The translations under genes were made by a program, and so were the position numbers. The notes below the pieces were generated by a model that did not search any database, was not told the DNA's origin, and saw only the letters and a program-made list of their open reading frames with translations. A DNA stretch of 16,651 bases from Candidatus Proteinoplasmatales archaeon SG8-5 (GTDB lineage Archaea; Thermoplasmatota; Thermoplasmata; SG8-5): contig LSSH01000068.1 in NCBI GenBank assembly GCA_001595885.1, forward strand, positions 1 through 16,651. Reading direction: 5' to 3'. Shown one piece after another: positions 14,620-16,651 of this stretch (positions within the stretch are counted from its first letter, which is position 1; every line of letters starts with the position of its first letter).

Positions 14620-14682
14620 GATTTCAACTGGGAAAAGGACGATCTGGCTGGGATCGAGATAGGAGAAAAGATGGATTTCTAG
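14620..14682 (+). pseudogene. Orphan C-terminal fragment of a deoxyhypusine synthase gene
   Basis: Read in frame, this gives DFNWEKDDLAGIEIGEKMDF and a TAG stop, aligning with the real enzyme's last residues FNWEKDDLKSIEPGETVEF. The shared core is FNWEKDDL plus I-E-x-G-E and a terminal acidic-Phe, and both end at a stop. Codons here are the GC-leaning type (AAC, GAC, CTG, ATC) expected for this genome, unlike the AT-rich tail of the intact gene. There is no start codon and no upstream remainder of the enzyme. It could be the displaced original 3' end after an insertion, or the last remnant of a tandem paralogue. Confidence 0.75.
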
Positions 14683-14888
14683 CTCTCTTTCCACGGTTTC
14701 CAGAGATGGACGTCTGGCTCATATTCATCCTTGTCTCTTTCGCTCCATCTGAACATTTCAGTTAGATAGCAAGCTATATATGCAAATAATATGTAAAGTG
14801 TATATATTATGAAACTCATGATTTTCAACTTGTCTGGCCTGAGGATTATTTTCCAAGCCTTTTTCCTTTGATTCTTCCCTTCACCCAT
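14679..14888 (-). CDS. Small single-span membrane protein, function unknown
   Basis: 69 residues from ATG 14888: a basic N-terminus (GKNQRKKAWK), one predicted membrane helix at about 22-44 rich in Tyr and Ile, and a charged C-terminal tail (DKDEYEPDV). TATA-like GTTTTTATAC at 14911-14920 is about 27 nt upstream, so the message would be leaderless; the frame opens further upstream but that start lacks signals. It is more AT-rich than the neighbouring conserved genes. Its 3' end overlaps the stop of the orphan tail fragment by a few bases. No family recognised. Confidence 0.62.
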   Translation of the reverse strand: MGEGKNQRKKAWKIILRPDKLKIMSFIIYTLYILFAYIACYLTEMFRWSERDKDEYEPDVHLWKPWKES

Positions 14889-14910
14889 GATTTTCAATGG
14901 GTTACAACTC

Positions 14911-14920
14911 GTATAAAAAC
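14911..14920 (-). promoter_or_regulatory. TATA-like element of the 69-residue membrane protein
   Basis: GTTTTTATAC (minus strand), centred about 27 nt before the ATG at 14888. Confidence 0.58.
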
Positions 14921-14941
14921 AGAATGGCACATTTCTTTGTA

Positions 14942-15784
14942 TTATGTATCCTTCTTGTACTTGAACAGCTCCAGCCGTTTTATCCTGTTCTCTTCCACCT
15001 CGTCCGGCTGCTTGTACGCGGTTTCCACCTTGGCCAGCCTGTCCACGAAGGCAAGGACGTGATGTTCAGTGGGATGGGATAGGTCGAGGCCGGTGACCTC
15101 AAGCTGGTGTTTGACGAAGGGCGTGGCCTTCTCGATGCCTCCGAGGTTGTCAGCGAAGTCCGCCACTATGTGGTCCACCAGGTCCTGGACCGATCCTATC
15201 CTTTCCTTGTCCATGAGCTTCGGCGGCTCGGGGACCTTGGGCTCGATGAGCCTCATGAACAGCTGGCCGGAGACGTTTACGAACGCGTTCTCGACGTGTT
15301 CCCCTGTCTTAGCGCTTGTGAGGTAGATGGGCACGGTATAATCGTATCCATCACAGTTACCTGCAATTCTCTCCAGGTCGTCATAGGTGACCTTGGCCTC
15401 GACCTTCAGGTCCGCCTTGTTACCCAGGATCACCAGGGGGATGGGCCCGGTGACCTCATGGATCATGGGTATCCAATAGTTACTGAGGTTTTCAAGCGTC
15501 TCCGGCCTAGTCAGGTCGACTACGAGCATTGCCCCGTGAGCGTTCTTGAACGAGGCCTTCTGGACCTCTTTATAACCTATCTGGCCTATGATGTCCCATA
15601 TCATCAGGGTAAGGCTAATGGGCCCCTCGACCAGGTTGAGGGCCATGTCCTTCTTCGTTATCTTCTTGCCGATTGTGGAGATGTACTTGTCATCGTACTT
15701 GTCAACCACAAAGCGGCGTATCAGGCTGGTCTTGCCGACCGCGGCGTCTCCGAGAAGGACCAGGTTCTTGCTGTATCTTGCCAA
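14942..15784 (-). CDS. Ras/Rab-like small GTPase with a C-terminal extension
   Basis: 280 residues. The GTPase domain (~1-180) has all G motifs: P-loop GDAAVGKTS at 12-20, switch I threonine T37 in STIGKK, WDIIGQ at 63-68 with the catalytic-type Q68 (canonical form DTAGQ), NKAD at 122-125 and TSAK at 156-159. Residues ~195-280 are a helical extension I do not recognise, ending in a lysine-rich LFKYKKDT. There is no lipidation-type cysteine at the C-terminus. It is likely a cytosolic signalling switch, and regulators such as Roadblock proteins are not visible nearby. The start is a TTG, chosen because AGGTGG lies 4 nt upstream and TATA-like TTTTAAATAA sits at 15818-15827. Confidence 0.92.
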   Translation of the reverse strand: MARYSKNLVLLGDAAVGKTSLIRRFVVDKYDDKYISTIGKKITKKDMALNLVEGPISLTLMIWDIIGQIGYKEVQKASFKNAHGAMLVVDLTRPETLENLSNYWIPMIHEVTGPIPLVILGNKADLKVEAKVTYDDLERIAGNCDGYDYTVPIYLTSAKTGEHVENAFVNVSGQLFMRLIEPKVPEPPKLMDKERIGSVQDLVDHIVADFADNLGGIEKATPFVKHQLEVTGLDLSHPTEHHVLAFVDRLAKVETAYKQPDEVEENRIKRLELFKYKKDT

Positions 15785-15817
15785 TCTGCCACCTTAGGGC
15801 ATTGGCATCGGTTGAGG

Positions 15818-15827
15818 TTATTTAAAA
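15818..15827 (-). promoter_or_regulatory. TATA-like element of the GTPase gene
   Basis: TTTTAAATAA (minus strand), about 38 nt before the TTG start, leaving a short leader that contains AGGTGG. Confidence 0.55.
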
Positions 15828-15847
15828 TTTACACTTAAATGCTGGTC

Positions 15848-16216
15848 CTAGAAAGAATCGAGAGAAGCGGTGTTGCCCTTCGGCTTCTTCCCGCGCTTTC
15901 CCTTCTTGCCTTTCTTGGGGGTCGGCTTTGGAGGTTTACTTTCCTTCGGCTTCTTGTTCCCTTTCTTTTTCACAAGCACGTGCATGCCCGGTTCGACCCG
16001 CAGGTATTCTATGTCCTGGGCCATCAACCGAGCTGTGCAGTATTGGTATATGGCGTCGCACCTGGCGGTCAAGTCCTTCGACTTGGTGCCGTAGGTAACG
16101 GTGACCTTCGCCCCCTCCTTGAGACCCAGTTTCTCAAAGCTCTCAGAATCTAATTTTGCCACGCCCTTTCCGTCGATGCTGCTGGCCGCAACCTTCAACC
16201 GAATTTCCGACACCAT
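15848..16216 (-). CDS. Double-psi beta-barrel (CDC48 N-domain-like) protein with a lysine/proline-rich tail
   Basis: 122 residues. Residues ~4-52 (IRLKVAASSIDGKGVAKLD then EKLGLKEGAKVTV) resemble the double-psi barrel of the CDC48/VCP N-domain and the AbrB-like group, including the GxGxAxLD and LGLxxGxxVxV blocks. Residues ~53-83 may complete a second small fold, and ~84-116 is a strongly basic, Pro/Lys/Gly-rich tail without hydrophobic residues, suggestive of nucleic-acid or ribosome contact (inference). No ATPase domain follows, so it is a stand-alone barrel. Start ATG at 16216; only a weak T-rich element near 16248 could be its promoter. Confidence 0.72.
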   Translation of the reverse strand: MVSEIRLKVAASSIDGKGVAKLDSESFEKLGLKEGAKVTVTYGTKSKDLTARCDAIYQYCTARLMAQDIEYLRVEPGMHVLVKKKGNKKPKESKPPKPTPKKGKKGKRGKKPKGNTASLDSF

Positions 16217-16303
16217 GAGAAGCCCCGTTCTACAATGTCAAGCAGGTAGAAAAAACTTACCACAGGGTTGAAATCCCAAGGCAGGCCCAACGCGGAATAT
16301 CAA

Positions 16304-16651
16304 TCACTGGCTGTTCAGTTTCTCGGCCGCCAGGACCGTGTTCGACATCAGCATCGCGATGGTCATGGGCCCCACACCGCCCGGCACGGGCGTGATGGCC
16401 TTCGCCTTCTCCTTGACAGCCTCGAAATCCACGTCACCTACCAGGCGATAGCCCTTCTTCGCCTCAGCGTCGTCAACCCTATTGACACCCACGTCGATCA
16501 CGACGGCTTTCTCTTTCACCATATCTCCGGTAACGAACTTCGGCTTTCCCACGGCGGCGACGAGTATGTCCGCCTGCTGAGTAATCTCCCCCATCCTTCG
16601 GGTCTTCGAATGGCAGACCGTCACGGTTGCGTTAGCCCCCTTCCTCTTCTG
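16304..16651 (-). CDS. folD: Methylene-tetrahydrofolate dehydrogenase/cyclohydrolase FolD, C-terminal part, N-terminus off the window
   Basis: Oxidises 5,10-methylene-THF and hydrolyses methenyl-THF to formyl-THF in one-carbon metabolism. The frame is open to the right edge (115 codons visible), so the GTG/ATG-like codons inside it are not starts. Seen: ATVTVCHSKTR, the NADP-binding-domain strand, ADILVAAVGKPKFV, VVIDVGVNR, GDVDFEAVKEKA, and the C-terminal signature ITPVPGGVGPMTIAMLMSNT. The N-terminal catalytic domain with its KSCD-type lysine motif is outside the window. It is upstream of the barrel-protein gene with 87 nt between, in which no clear signal is seen. Confidence 0.95.
   Translation of the reverse strand, partial: QKRKGANATVTVCHSKTRRMGEITQQADILVAAVGKPKFVTGDMVKEKAVVIDVGVNRVDDAEAKKGYRLVGDVDFEAVKEKAKAITPVPGGVGPMTIAMLMSNTVLAAEKLNSQ

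Noticed and set aside
1..16651. CRISPR array, insertion sequence with transposase, or rRNA
   Set aside because: No regularly spaced repeats, transposase or integrase frames, or rRNA-like sequence were seen.

Overview
This window looks like chromosomal DNA from an archaeon, most likely a Euryarchaeote of the Thermoplasmatota (inference). The evidence is a deoxyhypusine synthase, single-domain and tandem KaiC-type ATPases, a Ras/Rab-like GTPase and a METTL5-type RNA methylase. Genes that begin a transcription unit often have a TATA-like element about 26 nt before the start codon and no leader, while genes inside operons have GGAGG-type ribosome binding sites. Protein genes are GC-rich and the gaps are AT-rich. 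Ten of the 19 visible stop codons are TAG, which argues against an organism that reads TAG as pyrrolysine.

Layout. Positions 1-4630 (minus strand) hold a tight five-gene operon: two small helical proteins, a one-domain KaiC-like ATPase with an intact Walker A, an 868-residue protein with two KaiC-like domains whose nucleotide-binding loops are both degraded, and the start of a bifunctional NAD(P)HX repair enzyme that runs off the left edge. A tRNA-Val(GAC) and a small membrane-protein candidate follow. On the plus strand come a METTL5-like methylase, a 56-residue coiled-coil protein, ribulose-phosphate 3-epimerase and a 62-residue membrane protein. The last converges on, and overlaps, a large membrane protein resembling site-2 proteases but with an HExxxH instead of an HExxH motif. 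That gene diverges from a class I/II aminotransferase.

Positions 9993-13136 (minus) are a three-gene operon: an HD-domain protein, a citrate lyase alpha subunit (citrate CoA-transferase) and a citrate-synthase-fold protein of the citryl-CoA lyase type. No beta subunit (CitE), acyl carrier protein (CitD) or cofactor-attachment gene is visible. The pair could make or cleave citrate through free citryl-CoA without the ACP machinery.

Positions 13391-14449 (plus) encode deoxyhypusine synthase. Its last ~23 codons are AT-rich and unlike the body of the gene, and a second, diverged copy of the same C-terminal tail lies 233 bp downstream, after an AT-rich stretch with two hairpins. This looks like the scar of an insertion into the 3' end of the gene, or a decayed tandem copy. 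The right end (minus strand) holds a small membrane protein, the GTPase with a ~100-residue C-terminal extension, a double-psi-barrel-like protein with a lysine-rich tail, and the C-terminal part of FolD.

The strongest leads are the ACP-free citrate module, the paired active and inactive KaiC operon, and the duplicated deoxyhypusine synthase tail.
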